Below, in pieces: positions 7,792-15,197 of a stretch of 39,467 nt of DNA (the first letter of the stretch is position 1; the number at the start of each line of letters is the position of its first letter). The DNA is taken from the NCBI GenBank assembly GCA_902802795.1, contig CADCNI010000019.1:22842-62308 (forward strand). The letters are read 5' to 3'. Both the position numbers and the translations under genes were made by a program. The notes beneath the pieces were generated by a model that did no database searches, was not told the DNA's origin, and was given only the letters and a program-made list of their open reading frames with translations. This DNA is from an uncultured Ruminococcus sp. Lineage in GTDB: Bacteria > Bacillota > Clostridia > Oscillospirales > Acutalibacteraceae.

Positions 7792-8490
7792 CTAATTATC
7801 GTCGCTTTTGGCGGTGGCGGCGGGGCGGGAGGTGAGAAATTCAATGGTGCGTTCGATGGAAATTTTGGCTTCGGGGGAGAGGGGCTTGCCGGCGTTGCGG
7901 TAGTCAAACGCGTCACGGAACGCGACAATGTCGGTTTGCAGGCTGTCGGCGTATTTCAACACCAAACGGCGGGTGGCTTCCGCGAATGCGTCGTAATCCC
8001 TGCCGAGCGGCTTTTTGGCCGCCTGAATCATCATGCGGTAATGCGTCAGGCAGAGATAGGGCTGGGATTCATAGAGCTTGCGGAACTCCGGCTCGTTTTT
8101 GTAATTCAGGCAGACGGTTTCGAGGGAACGGGCGAGGTGCGGCTCGATGTATTCGCAGACAAAGCAACTGCCCTCCAGCTTTTCGATGGCTTCGAGTACC
8201 TTCTTGTCCGGCTTTTTCATGAGCATTTTTTCCCGCACTTCGGTCAGGTGGCTTTCCAGCGTGAGCGCCACGGGCAGACGGGCGCGCCCGGATGTGAGCA
8301 TCATGCCGAAATGCCGCTCGCAGAAGCCCGCGCGGTTGGTTTCGATGCGGATGTCAGGCTCCATCATGGCAGGTCCGGTGATGTAGTCGATATACTTTGC
8401 CTCGATAAGATTGCGCATGCGGCAGATGGGGCAGCCGTCATTCTGCTCAAACACTTCATTGACGGGAATCGTACAGATGTTTTCTTTCAT
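7792..8490 (-). CDS. DUF6062-like Cys-rich protein
   Basis: This 232-residue soluble protein has two similar metal-binding-like halves. The N-terminal half has CPICRMRNLIEAKYI followed about 40 residues later by CERHFGMML. The C-terminal half has CFVCEYIEPHLARSLETVCL followed by CLTHYRMM. The repeated CxxC ... CxxH arrangement suggests two zinc or iron sites of an internally duplicated fold. It matches my recollection of DUF6062 in clostridia; no function is established. The ribosome-binding site is poor (AAAGGA about 14 nt upstream), so translation may be coupled to the upstream gene, whose stop is 30 nt away. The stop codon lies at the junction with the short repeats, so the last residues could have been altered by them. 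Confidence 0.72.
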   Translation of the reverse strand: MKENICTIPVNEVFEQNDGCPICRMRNLIEAKYIDYITGPAMMEPDIRIETNRAGFCERHFGMMLTSGRARLPVALTLESHLTEVREKMLMKKPDKKVLEAIEKLEGSCFVCEYIEPHLARSLETVCLNYKNEPEFRKLYESQPYLCLTHYRMMIQAAKKPLGRDYDAFAEATRRLVLKYADSLQTDIVAFRDAFDYRNAGKPLSPEAKISIERTIEFLTSRPAATAKSDDN

Positions 8491-8520
8491 GTTTTATGAG
8501 TCAATCCTTTCCGTATAAAA

Positions 8521-8907
8521 TTACAGTTTACGTATCATCGCGAGAAATTCGTCGATGTAATCGTCGGTCTGGGGGCGGTTGTCCAGCATGATGGCGAGCA
8601 GGGCAAAGCTCTGGCGGTCGTCTCCGATGCCGAATTGCAGGGCGATTTCCACATCTCTGCCGCCGACGGTCGCGGAGCATTTGCAGTTGATGTAGATGGG
8701 ACCCTTGCGGCTCTGGAAGGCTTCCCAATAGGGGTGGCGTCCGTCGCAGAGAGCGGTGAGCCGCTCCTCGATGGTCGCGCCATGGTCGCCGTAGAAGCAG
8801 CTATTTTGCAGGCAGTCGGTCATATCCATCAGCATGTCCTCGCTGACGGCATACTCGCCGGTGACGGGCATTCTGACTGATGAATCAACGAATTCTGTGA
8901 TATCCAT
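8521..8907 (-). CDS. Conserved-looking protein of unknown function (128 aa)
   Basis: It is a small soluble acidic protein starting MDITEFVDSSVRMPVTGEYA. The ATG at 8907 is chosen because GGAGG lies 10 nt upstream; a longer frame to 9012 would add a hydrophobic stretch that overlaps the promoter. It contains five Cys residues, including DCLQNSC and INCKCSA, and a regular beta-strand pattern (GPIYINCKCSATVGGRDVEIALQFG), but no recognised catalytic motif. It heads a two-gene unit with the Cys-rich DUF6062-like gene and has a consensus promoter at 8969-8997. I do not recognise the family. Confidence 0.65.
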   Translation of the reverse strand: MDITEFVDSSVRMPVTGEYAVSEDMLMDMTDCLQNSCFYGDHGATIEERLTALCDGRHPYWEAFQSRKGPIYINCKCSATVGGRDVEIALQFGIGDDRQSFALLAIMLDNRPQTDDYIDEFLAMIRKL

Positions 8908-8947
8908 AATAGGGAAACCTCCGGGAAAAATATTTACAAAATAGGAT

Positions 8948-8976
8948 TTGCATAAAGTCCATACATATATTATAAT
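8948..8976 (+). promoter_or_regulatory. Plus-strand promoter for the Smr/two-component genes
   Basis: TTGCAT (8948-8953) and TATAAT (8971-8976) have a 17-bp spacer. The -10 overlaps the -10 of the opposite promoter in the shared sequence ATTATAAT (8969-8976). Confidence 0.72.
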
Positions 8977-8997
8977 GATAATCGAAAAACAAATCAA
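8969..8997 (-). promoter_or_regulatory. Minus-strand promoter for genes 8907-7792
   Basis: TTGATT (8997-8992) and TATAAT (8974-8969) have a 17-bp spacer. It shares four bases of its -10 with the divergent plus-strand promoter. Confidence 0.75.
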
Positions 8998-9056
8998 CCC
9001 ATTTTTTTGCAATATTGATAAAATATGGGAAAAAAGCGGAAAGCAGGTGACGGACC

Positions 9057-9314
9057 ATGATCACAAGGCGCAAGGGTTGTGTGATAGAAGCAGATATTCA
9101 TGGTATGACGGCGGCACAGGCGCGGCGGGAACTGATCGGACTGCTCGACCGCGCCGGCAAGGAAGTAACGGAACTGCATGTGATTCATGGCTATCGGGGA
9201 GGGGACGCGCTCAGGAGTATGGTGCAGGGAAGCCTGAGTCACCCGAGGATTTCCTATAAGTGCCAGTCGCTGCTCAACGAGGGAGAAACCAAGATTTATC
9301 TGAAGAAGAAATGA
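9057..9314 (+). CDS. Small Smr-domain protein
   Basis: This 85-residue protein is essentially one Smr (small MutS-related) domain. It has the DIHGMTAAQARREL motif near residue 13, the core LHVIHGYRGGDALRSMVQ (the usual HGxGxG loop reads HGYRGG), and a C-terminal strand before KIYLKKK. Smr domains are nucleases that nick or bind branched DNA or RNA, as in MutS2. Stand-alone short versions are common in Firmicutes. The ribosome-binding site is weak (GCAGGTG). It is 34 nt upstream of a response regulator and may be cotranscribed with it from the divergent promoter. Confidence 0.85.
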   Translation: MITRRKGCVIEADIHGMTAAQARRELIGLLDRAGKEVTELHVIHGYRGGDALRSMVQGSLSHPRISYKCQSLLNEGETKIYLKKK

Positions 9315-9348
9315 GTTTTTGTGACGGTGACGGAGGTATGTTGTCCGT

Positions 9349-10023
9349 TTGAAAGAAAAAATCATGATTGTTGACGATGAACCCGATATCGTATCCATGC
9401 TGCAAGATTACTTTGCCATGAACGGATATCGCACCATTACCGCTGTGAATGGTCGGCAGGCGATGGAATGTGCCGAAAAAATGCCGGATATCATTTTGCT
9501 GGATATCAATTTGCCTGATATGGACGGTATGGAGGTCTGTCAAAGAATACGGGATTTTGTGTCCTGTCTCATTTTGTTTCTGACGGCAAGAGTGGAAGAC
9601 AGCGACAAGGTGAAGGGATTTGGTGTTGGCGCGGATGATTACATTGTAAAGCCTTTTTCCATGGAAGAACTCGGTGCCCGGGTGGCGGCTCATTTAAGAC
9701 GGGAACATCGGCGGCGGAAGTCGGCCAAAGTGCGGCTGGATAATCAGTTGGCGATTGACTATACGGAAAGATGCCTGTATTATGACGGTCGCCCGATTTC
9801 CTTGGCAAAAAAGGAATTTGACATTGTTGAATTGCTGTCCTGGCACATCGGACAGGTATTCGGCAAGGAGCGCATTTATGAGTTGATATGGAGTTTTGAC
9901 AGCGACGGCGATGCTTCCGTTGTGGCGGAGCATATCCGACGCATACGCGCTAAGTTTTCCAACGCCGATATGCCGGACTATATCGAAACGGTGTGGGGTG
10001 TGGGCTATAAATGGAAAAAATGA
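9349..10023 (+). CDS. Response regulator, OmpR/PhoB family (NisR/SpaR-like)
   Basis: This 224-residue transcription factor has a complete receiver domain: acidic pair in MIVDDEPDI, phosphoacceptor Asp in ILLDINLPDMDG, Thr in FLTAR and Lys in IVKPF. The linker GARVAAHLRREHRRR leads into a winged-helix domain ending ETVWGVGYKWKK. The block IRDFVSCLILFLTARVED and the GARVAAHLRRE linker resemble regulators of the lantibiotic NisR/SpaR type. The start is the TTG at 9349: GGAGG (9332-9336) is 12 nt upstream, the ATG at 9338 is out of frame, and an ATG at 9364 would cut the first strand of the fold. The kinase gene overlaps its end by 13 nt. Target genes are not evident, since no ABC transporter follows. 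Confidence 0.9.
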   Translation: MKEKIMIVDDEPDIVSMLQDYFAMNGYRTITAVNGRQAMECAEKMPDIILLDINLPDMDGMEVCQRIRDFVSCLILFLTARVEDSDKVKGFGVGADDYIVKPFSMEELGARVAAHLRREHRRRKSAKVRLDNQLAIDYTERCLYYDGRPISLAKKEFDIVELLSWHIGQVFGKERIYELIWSFDSDGDASVVAEHIRRIRAKFSNADMPDYIETVWGVGYKWKK

Positions 10024-11177
10024 GAAAAAGCAGGAAGCGAAAAAAATCGCTGAAACGGGACTTTATCCGTTATTTTCTGGCGTGTGTTCTGTTTGTTTTT
10101 GTGGGAGGCTGGTTCATTGCGGAGTGGCAGTACCACATAAGGTCGAACTATGCGGACAAGCACGGTCTGTTTGTCACAGAATGGCTGGAGGCGTCCGCCG
10201 ACGAGGAAAGCGAGACTCACGAAAACGAAGCATCGGGATTGGTTTACCGTCAGATCGGTGTGCTGCATATTGTGGCTGTGGCGTTGTGGCCGCTTACCTG
10301 TATTGTCGGCGGCACTCTTTTTTACAAAAGAAAGCTGGAAAAGCCTATCAAAATTCTGCGGGAGGCTTCGGAAAAAATCGCGGCTCAGCAATTGGATTTT
10401 TCTGTCGAAAGCCCTGAACCCAACGAGTTGGGGCAGCTCTGTGAAGCCTTTGAGAGGATGCGCGCCGCGCTTCAAGACAACTATTATGAAATGTGGCGGC
10501 AGACGGAGGAACGCAAACGGCTGAATGCCGCTTTTGCGCATGATCTGAGAACACCCCTGACCGTGCTGAAAGGGCAAAGTGAAATGCTGGTACAATATTC
10601 GTCTCAAATGTCTGAGGAAAAAATCGTAGAGGCGGCCGGAAGAATGAGACGACAGATTGCGAGGCTGGAAGCCTATGTCCATACGATGAACGCGTTGCAG
10701 CGATTGGAGGACATCGAAATTCAAAAATCCTCCGTCAGCGTGTCGGAGCTTGTCAGGCAGATGAACGAAACTGGCGCATCCGTCTGTCAGTCCAAGACGT
10801 TTCAATGGGAGAATGCTGTAACGGGACTTACACCATTGACTTTGGATTTCTCGGCGGTGCAGCAGGTATATGAGAATTTACTCGCCAATGCCGTTCGCTT
10901 TGCACGCAGTCGCGTGACCGTCAAAATTCAAGTCGAACAGAATACCTTCCTTCTTACGGTCAAGGATGACAGAGCGGGTTTTACGCAAGAAGAACTTACG
11001 CGTGCCGCCCATCCTTTTTATACATCCGCCGCGGGAGAAGACGGACAGCATAGAGGAATGGGATTGTATATTTGTAAAATCCTGTGCGAAAAGCACGGAG
11101 GATATCTGACGTTATCCAATGACGACGGAGCGCAAGCCGTCGCCGCTTTTTTGATGCAGGAGCCGTTTTGTAGATAA
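10011..11177 (+). CDS. Sensor histidine kinase partner of the 9349 regulator
   Basis: The 388-residue membrane kinase has a very basic N-terminus, membrane helices at about residues 20-40 and 85-107, and a short (~45-residue) acidic extracytoplasmic loop. A HAMP-like segment is followed by the HisKA box AFAHDLRTPLTVL (His near 177), the N-box NLLANAVRFA (about 289), PFYTS and GMGLYICKILCEKHGG (about 350). The G1 box reads DDRAGF, where most kinases have DxGxG, so its first Gly is an Arg. The small loop fits kinases that sense membrane-active compounds, but this is inference. It starts 13 nt inside the regulator gene, so translation is probably coupled. Confidence 0.9.
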   Translation: MEKMRKSRKRKKSLKRDFIRYFLACVLFVFVGGWFIAEWQYHIRSNYADKHGLFVTEWLEASADEESETHENEASGLVYRQIGVLHIVAVALWPLTCIVGGTLFYKRKLEKPIKILREASEKIAAQQLDFSVESPEPNELGQLCEAFERMRAALQDNYYEMWRQTEERKRLNAAFAHDLRTPLTVLKGQSEMLVQYSSQMSEEKIVEAAGRMRRQIARLEAYVHTMNALQRLEDIEIQKSSVSVSELVRQMNETGASVCQSKTFQWENAVTGLTPLTLDFSAVQQVYENLLANAVRFARSRVTVKIQVEQNTFLLTVKDDRAGFTQEELTRAAHPFYTSAAGEDGQHRGMGLYICKILCEKHGGYLTLSNDDGAQAVAAFLMQEPFCR

Positions 11178-11236
11178 AAAGTTGATAATTATCCGTTATA
11201 TTAAATGCATCATTGTATGCAGAAAGGACGATGATT

Positions 11237-11995
11237 ATGAATTTTTACACATTCGGCAGCGAAAGCGCCCCGGTCATGCTTCTGATTCACGGGGTGATCT
11301 GTCCGTGGCAGATATGGGACGACGTGGCGGCGCGTTATCAGAACGATTACCGTGTGATCGTGGTGGAACTCGACGGTCACACACAGGACGCGCCGACCGA
11401 ATTTGTTTCTGTCGGACAGGAGGCACAGCGCATTGAGGACTGGCTGCTGGAAAACGGGATGGGCGAACTGGACACCGTCTGCGGACTGTCGATGGGCGGC
11501 GGCATTGCGGGGCTGCTCTGGCAGAACGGGCGGATTGCCATTAAAAATCTGGTTCTCGACGGCGCGCCGCTGGTACCCGCGGGTCGGTTTGTCACCGGGA
11601 TTATCACGGGATTTTACACCGATATCATCCGCAAATCCCAGCGGCGCGACCCCAAGACGCTGGAAAACTGCAAAAAGAATTTCCTGCCCGAAAAGTATCT
11701 GGAGACTTTTTTGAAGGTGGCGGACAACATGAGCGAACCCGTCATGAAAAACGTCACACTCTCCATTTGCGCCAATGCCCTTTCCAAGGGACTGTCTACC
11801 GACGGTATGCGGATTTTGTATCTGTACGGCACCGGATCCAGCGAAATGCTTTCCAAAAAGTCGGTGAAGTTCCTGAAGAAATATTACCCGCAGGTCAGGC
11901 TTTTATGCAGCAAAGGCACGGGACATGCCGAACTGTTCTGCTACCATCCGCAAGAGTGGATCACTGCGGTCGATGCTTTCCTTGCCGAAAAGTAA
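11237..11995 (+). CDS. Alpha/beta hydrolase
   Basis: This 252-residue cytoplasmic alpha/beta-hydrolase fold protein shows the oxyanion region LLIHGVICPWQIW near the N-terminus, the nucleophile elbow GLSMGGG and the catalytic His in KGTGHAELF near the C-terminus. Substrate is unknown; the family includes esterases and thioesterases. The ATG at 11237 lies 8 nt after AAAGGA; the upstream in-frame ATGs at 11213 and 11231 are less well spaced. It follows the kinase gene by 59 nt with no clear promoter between, so it may belong to the same transcript and even be a target or partner of the two-component system. It ends before a bidirectional terminator. Confidence 0.88.
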   Translation: MNFYTFGSESAPVMLLIHGVICPWQIWDDVAARYQNDYRVIVVELDGHTQDAPTEFVSVGQEAQRIEDWLLENGMGELDTVCGLSMGGGIAGLLWQNGRIAIKNLVLDGAPLVPAGRFVTGIITGFYTDIIRKSQRRDPKTLENCKKNFLPEKYLETFLKVADNMSEPVMKNVTLSICANALSKGLSTDGMRILYLYGTGSSEMLSKKSVKFLKKYYPQVRLLCSKGTGHAELFCYHPQEWITAVDAFLAEK

Positions 11996-12007
11996 AAAAA
12001 TAAAAAT

Positions 12008-12054
12008 TCGCCCATCAAAAGCTGCATGCTTTGGATGGGCGATGATTTTTTTGG
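12008..12054. terminator. Bidirectional intrinsic terminator
   Basis: A long hairpin (12008-12042; 9-bp outer stem with TCGCCCATC/GATGGGCGA and an inner AAAGC/GCTTT stem) is flanked by A-rich DNA on the left and a T-run on the right, between convergent genes. Confidence 0.88.
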
Positions 12055-12064
12055 TAAGAAAAAC

Positions 12065-13219
12065 TCATAGCGCAGCGGACAGGGACCAGAGATAGCCCGG
12101 CACCGCTACCAGCGCGAAGAAAGCCAGACTGATGAGGGTGAATACTTTAATGAAGGACATGCCGTTTTGCGGAAACTCCTTGACATACAGGCGGTAGTTG
12201 ATGACTGAGGCGAGCGAACCGATGAGGGAACAGAGTCCCGCCGTATCCAGACCGTAGAGCAGCGCGCCGCGATTGACCGAGAAGGGATACAGCACAATAG
12301 CGGCGGGAACATTGGAGATCACCTGACTGAGCAGAATACTGCCGACATATTCATGATGCGCCACCGCGCCGTGCAAAAAGGAAGAGACGCCTTCATTGGC
12401 GGCGATGGACGAGGAAAAGACAAAGAAGCACAGGAACGTGAGCAGCAGCACATAGTCGGTCTTGACCAGAATGCCGCGGTCGATGACAAACACCGCCGCC
12501 GCCACGATGAGCGTGATGCACGGCCAGAACGAGGTGCGGCTGACAATGGAAGCGATGACCAGCGCGAAGATACAGAGGTAGGCGACGCGGTGCGGCGCGC
12601 GCTGCGGCTCCCATTCGCCCGCGCAGGAAGCGTCAGCAATGCCTGTCCGCTCTTTGGGGTTGTGTCGGTAGGGGAAGAGTACAAATCCCACAAGAAGCAC
12701 CGCGGAGAAAATCCAGAGGGGGAACATATAAGAGATGAAGTGCCACGCCGTAACCCCGGACTGTCCGTAGATGAAAAGATTTTGCGGACTGCCGAAAGGC
12801 GTGAGCAGCGACCCGCGTATCGCGGCGATGTTTTCCATCGAAAGAATGGGGAGAATGTACGGCTCCTTATGTCCGGCACGGAAGAGGATAATCGTCAGCG
12901 GCACAAAAATAATGAGCGACACGTCGTTGGTGACAAACATAGAGGTGAAAAACACCGAGAAGACCAGAAAGAGCGACAGCCCCGCCATGGAACGAATGCG
13001 ACCCGCCAACCGCAGCAGCGGACGGAAGATGTTTTCCTTTTTGAAGCCTTCCAGCACGGTCAGCATCATGAAGAGCGTGCCGAGCGTGCACCAGTCGATG
13101 TCGGACAGCAGTCCGGGGGACGGCGGCGTAATCAGCAGAGAGAAAGCCGCCGCTGCCAAGGATACGGCGAGCATAGGCTCTTTTTGGATGATTCTGAACA
13201 TTTTTTTCAATTTTTTCAT
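12065..13219 (-). CDS. SLC13/ArsB-NhaD-like anion or ion permease
   Basis: This 384-residue integral membrane protein has about ten hydrophobic helices. It belongs to the Ion Transporter superfamily that includes CitMHS, ArsB and NhaD. A hallmark is the hairpin region LTPFGSPQNLFIYGQSG, matching the NPxGNPQNL loop of these transporters, and the pseudo-repeat QVISNVPAAIVLYPF in the second half. Substrate (dicarboxylate, citrate, arsenite or sodium/proton) cannot be told, and no ars or citrate genes lie nearby. It has its own consensus promoter, with AAGGAT upstream of the ATG. The gene is monocistronic between a terminator and a divergent promoter region. Confidence 0.85.
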   Translation of the reverse strand: MKKLKKMFRIIQKEPMLAVSLAAAAFSLLITPPSPGLLSDIDWCTLGTLFMMLTVLEGFKKENIFRPLLRLAGRIRSMAGLSLFLVFSVFFTSMFVTNDVSLIIFVPLTIILFRAGHKEPYILPILSMENIAAIRGSLLTPFGSPQNLFIYGQSGVTAWHFISYMFPLWIFSAVLLVGFVLFPYRHNPKERTGIADASCAGEWEPQRAPHRVAYLCIFALVIASIVSRTSFWPCITLIVAAAVFVIDRGILVKTDYVLLLTFLCFFVFSSSIAANEGVSSFLHGAVAHHEYVGSILLSQVISNVPAAIVLYPFSVNRGALLYGLDTAGLCSLIGSLASVINYRLYVKEFPQNGMSFIKVFTLISLAFFALVAVPGYLWSLSAAL

Positions 13220-13276
13220 AGCAGATACAAATCCTTTGTAATGAAAATCACGTTGAATAATGCAATGATGCTATCT

Positions 13277-13305
13277 ATTATACATGACAGAGGTTGGTTT
13301 GACAA
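13277..13305 (-). promoter_or_regulatory. Promoter of the permease gene
   Basis: TTGTCA (13305-13300), a 17-bp spacer and a perfect TATAAT (13282-13277), about 58 nt from the start codon. Confidence 0.78.
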
Positions 13306-13390
13306 CTCATTTCTTTCAAAAAGAGTGGGATTATTTCTATTCGCTTGTACACGATTTTGTAACATATTTATAAATAATCGGTTTAACCGC

Positions 13391-13420
13391 TTGCAAGGGA
13401 CTCATCGTGTGATATACAAT
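13391..13420 (+). promoter_or_regulatory. Promoter of the LtrA-family gene
   Basis: TTGCAA (13391-13396) and TACAAT (13415-13420) have an 18-bp spacer, about 40 nt upstream of the start. Confidence 0.68.
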
Positions 13421-13461
13421 ACATAATATATATTACCAGCGCCAACAGGAGAAATGACAGA

Positions 13462-14622
13462 ATGAATGCTTTATGGCAGATGCTTCAGCCAGTGGAGAAA
13501 CAGGAGAAAAAGGTCGAATATATCGAGCTGATCTATGACCTGATTTTTGTCTACATCATCGGGCGCAACAATTCCCTGCTTCACCACTTCGAGGGCGGAT
13601 TTGTGGAGCCGGGCATGTTTTTGTCCTATGTGATGTGTACGCTCGCGGTGATTCAGGTCTGGACGTTTACCGCATATTACATTAATCTGTACGGGCGGAA
13701 CAGCGCGAGGGATCATGTGTTCCTGTTTGTGAATATGTTCCTGCTATACTTTGTGTCGGAGGGTACGCGGCAGGACTGGCAGGGGTACCACACGCAATAC
13801 AATATCGCTTGGGCGCTCATCCTTGTCAATGTCGGGCTGCAATATCTCATTGAGCGGCGCAACCACAGGGGAGAACCTCACCATATGGCGCGAACCGGAC
13901 GCATGGCGGCGATTCTCTTTGTGGAGGCGGCAATTGTGGCGCTGTCGGTTCCCGTGTATGATAAAACGGGAAACGCGTGGATGGCGCTGGCGGCGATTCT
14001 GTTCGGTATCGTTTCGGTTTCGCTCGCCGGTCGGAAAAGCTGCTCCAGTATGGTGGATTTTGCCCATCTGTCCGAACGCGTGATGCTCTATGTTGTCTTT
14101 ACCTTTGGCGAAATGATTATCGCCATTGCCTCCTATTTTGAGGGAGAATTCAACGCAAGCAGCCTCTATTTTTCTGCCATGGCGTTTCTGATTGTTGTGG
14201 GACTGTTCCTCAGCTACGGTGTGGTCTATGACCATATCATAGACCGCGAAATGAAAACCAACGGCATCGGCTATATACTGCTTCATATTGTGATTATCTT
14301 TGCTCTCAACAACATCACCTCTGCTCTCGAATTCATGCGGGAGGAAGAAGTCCGTCTGGTGCCGAAGATGGCGTTTCTGATCGGTTCGCTGGTTCTTTAT
14401 TACGGATTTTTATTGGCCACATCCCGCTATGCCAAGCAGCGGTGCCGCGTGCGTCCTGGTTTTATCCTGACGATGGCGACGGTGGGCGTAAGCTTTGCGG
14501 GGCTGATGCTGCTGTTTCGGTCGCAGATGGTTGTCAACATTGCGCTGACGGTGGTCTATGTATTCGGCATCTTTGTGTTTTTATACATAGCGTCCAGAAA
14601 AATGGAGGAGGCGCAGGAATAA
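13462..14622 (+). CDS. LtrA-family (low temperature requirement A) membrane protein
   Basis: This 386-residue polytopic membrane protein has about 11 predicted helices. The N-terminal KKVEYIELIYDLIFVYIIGR corresponds to the family's ELxFDLVFV motif, and HLSERVMLYVVFTFGEMIIA to the HLxERxGLxxIxxLGE motif in the middle. The family is named for a Listeria gene needed for growth at low temperature; its biochemical activity is unknown. An upstream AGGAG (13449-13453) fits the ATG at 13462. It is followed by the palindromic element at 14649 and no terminator was recognised directly after the stop. Confidence 0.87.
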   Translation: MNALWQMLQPVEKQEKKVEYIELIYDLIFVYIIGRNNSLLHHFEGGFVEPGMFLSYVMCTLAVIQVWTFTAYYINLYGRNSARDHVFLFVNMFLLYFVSEGTRQDWQGYHTQYNIAWALILVNVGLQYLIERRNHRGEPHHMARTGRMAAILFVEAAIVALSVPVYDKTGNAWMALAAILFGIVSVSLAGRKSCSSMVDFAHLSERVMLYVVFTFGEMIIAIASYFEGEFNASSLYFSAMAFLIVVGLFLSYGVVYDHIIDREMKTNGIGYILLHIVIIFALNNITSALEFMREEEVRLVPKMAFLIGSLVLYYGFLLATSRYAKQRCRVRPGFILTMATVGVSFAGLMLLFRSQMVVNIALTVVYVFGIFVFLYIASRKMEEAQE

Positions 14623-14648
14623 AACGCAGGCGATGGTAGAAGGAAAGT

Positions 14649-15163
14649 TAGTGGGGAGTGGGAAGTGGGGAGTGGGAAGTGGGGAGTGGGAAGTGGGGAG
14701 AAAAAAGAAGAAAAAGCGAAGCGTAATTAGCGAGCGTCTTTTTTCCAGGCGAGCGCGGGAGTCCAGCCGATGACGGCAAGCGTCATCTCGGACTGGTTCC
14801 CTGCCGGGTCAAGGGCAGAGCCCTTGCGGGAGAGTGAGGGCAGGGTCCTCACGAGTGAGGCGTAGCCGAACGAGCAAGACGCGCTTGGATTTGCAGCGGG
14901 GCTGGGGCGAATACGGGGAGGTTACCTATACGATTCGCCCGACTGCCTTCTTAATCGAGGCTCGTTCCGCTCGTTCGGCTACGCCTCACTCGTGGGGCGC
15001 TGCCTCCAGACCCCTGCCAGGAGGAACAAGTTCCCAGATGACGCTTGTCGTCATCGGCTGGACTCCCACGCTCGCCTGGAAAAAAGACGCTCGCTAATTT
15101 TGCGCTGCGCTATGCTTTTATTTTTCTCTCCACTCCCCACTTCCCACTTCCCACTCCCCACTA
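14649..15163. mobile_element. 515-bp nested palindromic element
   Basis: The ends are a 21-bp perfect inverted repeat of GTGGGGA/GTGGGAA units (14649-14669 and 15143-15163). Inside are a perfect 30-bp inverted pair (14726-14755 with 15069-15098), an imperfect continuation of it towards the centre, and a perfect 26-bp pair (14850-14875 with 14969-14994) around a ~90-bp core. The short frames inside are by-products of the palindrome and lack ribosome-binding sites. It fills almost the whole 575-bp gap between genes. It could extrude as a cruciform or fold as one long RNA hairpin; mobility is inferred from its terminal-repeat structure. Confidence 0.8.
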
Positions 15164-15197
15164 TATTCTCATTATATAACAAAAAGGAGGAAACGAT

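Noticed and set aside
9349-11177. Lantibiotic biosynthesis cluster
   Set aside because: Only the regulator type is suggestive. No LanA, LanB, LanC, LanM or LanT gene, nor an adjacent immunity transporter, is present.
12353-13426. 357-codon plus-strand frame opposite the permease
   Set aside because: Its composition is extremely rich in Arg, His and Glu, as expected from the complement of membrane-helix codons, and it spans the permease promoter.
14651-14700. GTGGGGA/GTGGGAA repeats as a CRISPR or regulatory operator array
   Set aside because: Units are only 7-10 bp without spacers and reappear inverted at 15128-15163, which fits element ends better.
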